A stretch of 24,815 bases of DNA from JBBILG01 sp037445085 (GTDB lineage Bacteria; Pseudomonadota; Gammaproteobacteria; Burkholderiales; Methylophilaceae), in the NCBI GenBank assembly GCA_037445085.1, contig JBBILG010000017.1:1-24815 (forward strand), given 5' to 3'. The notes under the pieces were generated by a model, which was not told where the DNA came from, did not search any database, and was given only the letters and a program-made list of their open reading frames with translations. Positions 23,095-24,815 of the stretch are shown here, piece after piece. Every line of letters starts with the position of its first letter. The first letter of the stretch is position 1. A program made the translations under genes and the position numbers.

Positions 23095-24815
23095 TTGCGC
23101 AGGAACTCGAAGTCTCATTGCACATGGCGTTCATGGACGCGCGCCAGAAGCGGCACGAGCTGATTACCGTGGAGCACCTGTTGCTCGCCATGATCGACAA
23201 TCCGACCGCCGCCCAGGTGCTGCGCGCCTGCGGTGCCAACTTGGAATTCCTGCGCCGCGAACTGAGCAACTACATCGAGGAGCACACGCCCACCGTTACC
23301 GGCAGCGACGAGGTCGATACCCAGCCCACGCTGGGCTTCCAGCGCGTCATCCAGCGCGCGATCCTACACGTGCAGTCGTCCGGCAAGAAGGAAGTGACCG
23401 GCGCCAACGTGCTGGTCGCCATTTTCGGCGAAAAGGACTCGCACGCGGTGTACTTCCTGCACCAGCAGGGTGTGACGCGGCTGGACGTGGTCAACTACAT
23501 CTCGCACGGCATCACCAAGATCACGGAAAACAGCGCCCCCAAGCGCAGCGAAAGCACGCAGGAGAACGAAAATGAGCCTGCAGCGGGCGGTGCGCTGGAA
23601 AGCTATACGCAAAATCTCAACGCCCTGGTGCTGGCCGGCAAGATCGACCCTTTGATCGGGCGCGGGCTGGAGCTGGAGCGCGTGATCCAGACCCTGTGCC
23701 GCCGCCGCAAGAACAACCCCTTGCTGGTGGGCGAAGCCGGCGTCGGCAAGACCGCCATCGCCGAAGGGCTGGCGCGCCGCATCGTCGAGGGCGAGGTGCC
23801 GGATCTCCTCGCCAACGCCACCATCTACGCACTCGACATGGGCGCCCTGCTGGCGGGCACGAAATACCGCGGCGATTTCGAGCAGCGCCTCAAGGCGGTG
23901 CTGAAGCAGTTGGCCGACGCCCCCAACGCCATCCTGTTCGTGGACGAAATCCACACCATGATCGGCGCGGGTGCTGCCAGCGGCGGCACCCTGGACGCCT
24001 CCAACCTGCTCAAGCCGGCGCTGTCCAATGGCACCCTGAAGTGCATCGGCGCCACCACCTACCAGGAATACCGGGGTATTTTCGAGAAGGATCACGCGCT
24101 CTCCCGCCGCTTCCAGAAGATCGACGTGGCCGAGCCCAGCGTCGCCGAGACGGTGGATATCCTCAAAGGGCTGAAGTCGCGTTTCGAGGCGCATCACAGC
24201 GTCAAGTACACGGCCGCGGCGCTGTCCACCGCCGCCGAACTGTCGGCCAAGTACATCAATGACCGCCACCTGCCGGACAAGGCCATCGACGTGATCGACG
24301 AGGCCGGCGCGGCCCAGCGCATCCTGCCCAAGTCCAGACAGAAGAAGGTGATCGGCAACAAGGAAATCGAGGAAATCATCGCCAAGATCGCGCGCATTCC
24401 TTCCAAGAACATTTCCAGCGACGACCGCAATGCGCTGCGCACCCTGGAGCGCGACCTCAAGGCCGTGGTGTTCGGCCAGGATCCGGCCATCGAGGCGCTG
24501 TCCGCTGCCATCAAGATGGCGCGCAGCGGGCTGGGCAGCACGCAAAAGCCGATCGGTGCCTTCCTGTTCTCCGGCCCCACCGGCGTCGGCAAGACCGAAG
24601 TCGCGCGCCAGCTCGCCTATACGCTGGGCGTGGAACTGATCCGCTTTGACATGTCGGAATACATGGAAGCGCACGCGGTGTCGCGCCTCATCGGCGCGCC
24701 GCCGGGTTACGTCGGTTTCGAGCAGGGGGGGCTGCTCACCGAGGCCATCACCAAACATCCGTACAGCGTGCTGCTGCTCGACGAGATCGAGAAGGCGCAC
24801 CCGGACATCTTCAAC
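23091..24815 (+). CDS. clpA: ATP-dependent Clp protease ATP-binding subunit ClpA (3' end outside window)
   Basis: ClpA is the double-ring AAA+ unfoldase that feeds ClpP. The visible 575 residues carry the N-terminal double repeat domain (about 1-145), which binds ClpS, a linker rich in Ser and Glu (about 147-168), and AAA domain 1 with Walker A GEAGVGKT at 214-221 and Walker B ILFVDE at 281-286. AAA domain 2 has Walker A GPTGVGKT at 495-502, pore-loop GYVG at 539-542 and Walker B VLLLDE at 560-565. It lacks the long coiled-coil middle domain of ClpB, which settles the paralogue. E. coli ClpA has 758 residues, so about 180 lie beyond the window. It starts with ATG 23091 inside the clpS stop. 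Confidence 0.97.
   Translation, partial: MIAQELEVSLHMAFMDARQKRHELITVEHLLLAMIDNPTAAQVLRACGANLEFLRRELSNYIEEHTPTVTGSDEVDTQPTLGFQRVIQRAILHVQSSGKKEVTGANVLVAIFGEKDSHAVYFLHQQGVTRLDVVNYISHGITKITENSAPKRSESTQENENEPAAGGALESYTQNLNALVLAGKIDPLIGRGLELERVIQTLCRRRKNNPLLVGEAGVGKTAIAEGLARRIVEGEVPDLLANATIYALDMGALLAGTKYRGDFEQRLKAVLKQLADAPNAILFVDEIHTMIGAGAASGGTLDASNLLKPALSNGTLKCIGATTYQEYRGIFEKDHALSRRFQKIDVAEPSVAETVDILKGLKSRFEAHHSVKYTAAALSTAAELSAKYINDRHLPDKAIDVIDEAGAAQRILPKSRQKKVIGNKEIEEIIAKIARIPSKNISSDDRNALRTLERDLKAVVFGQDPAIEALSAAIKMARSGLGSTQKPIGAFLFSGPTGVGKTEVARQLAYTLGVELIRFDMSEYMEAHAVSRLIGAPPGYVGFEQGGLLTEAITKHPYSVLLLDEIEKAHPDIFN

Noticed and set aside
23364..24800. Long minus-strand frame opposite clpA
   Set aside because: clpA is certain from two Walker A/B pairs; the opposite frame is a codon-bias shadow.

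Overview
The window is chromosomal DNA, high in G+C, from a Gram-negative proteobacterium that is most likely a betaproteobacterium (Nitrosomonadales/Burkholderiales-like). This rests on gene order and protein character: pssA next to leuA, tgt-yajC-secD-secF as a block, clpS-clpA, a Neisseria/Ralstonia-like type IV pilin, and several short dispersed repeats of the kind that litter such genomes. I could not run any database search, so the taxon is an inference.

Layout. Positions 1-682 are the decayed right part of an IS3-family insertion sequence that has lost its catalytic core. At 687-5120 lie single envelope or periplasmic genes: a secreted SrpA-like catalase-fold protein, a TraB/GumN-like protein, a seven-repeat YVTN beta-propeller, a VapC-like PIN toxin with no antitoxin beside it, and an exported SRPBCC/MxaD-like protein. 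Positions 5121-5626 hold a 137-bp element with perfect 16-bp terminal inverted repeats, a near-perfect palindrome and a sigma-54 promoter. That promoter drives a type IV major pilin gene, which ends in a clear intrinsic terminator. At 6139-12261 a plus-strand run follows: a large GT-C-like membrane protein with a TPR-like tail, a DPM-type GT2 enzyme, a repeat-filled gap, a GT4 enzyme and two more GT2 enzymes. At 12215-15546 a convergent minus-strand run (GT9, methyltransferase, Wzx-like flippase) sits directly downstream of leuA. Together these eight genes look like a surface-glycan or glycoprotein locus inserted between the pilin gene and the conserved leuA-pssA pair.

Positions 15571-24815 are mostly housekeeping: leuA (with a leucine-rich leader ORF and mutually exclusive hairpins ahead of it), pssA, then divergently tgt-yajC-secD-secF (tRNA queuosine and Sec translocon accessory), and clpS-clpA (N-degron adaptor and unfoldase). 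clpA runs off the window end.

The parts most worth a second look are the pilin/GT-C/glycosyltransferase neighbourhood as a possible pilin-glycosylation or surface-glycan system, the putative leuA leader-peptide attenuator, the orphan PIN toxin, and the 137-bp inverted-repeat element whose second, partial copy abuts the IS remnant.
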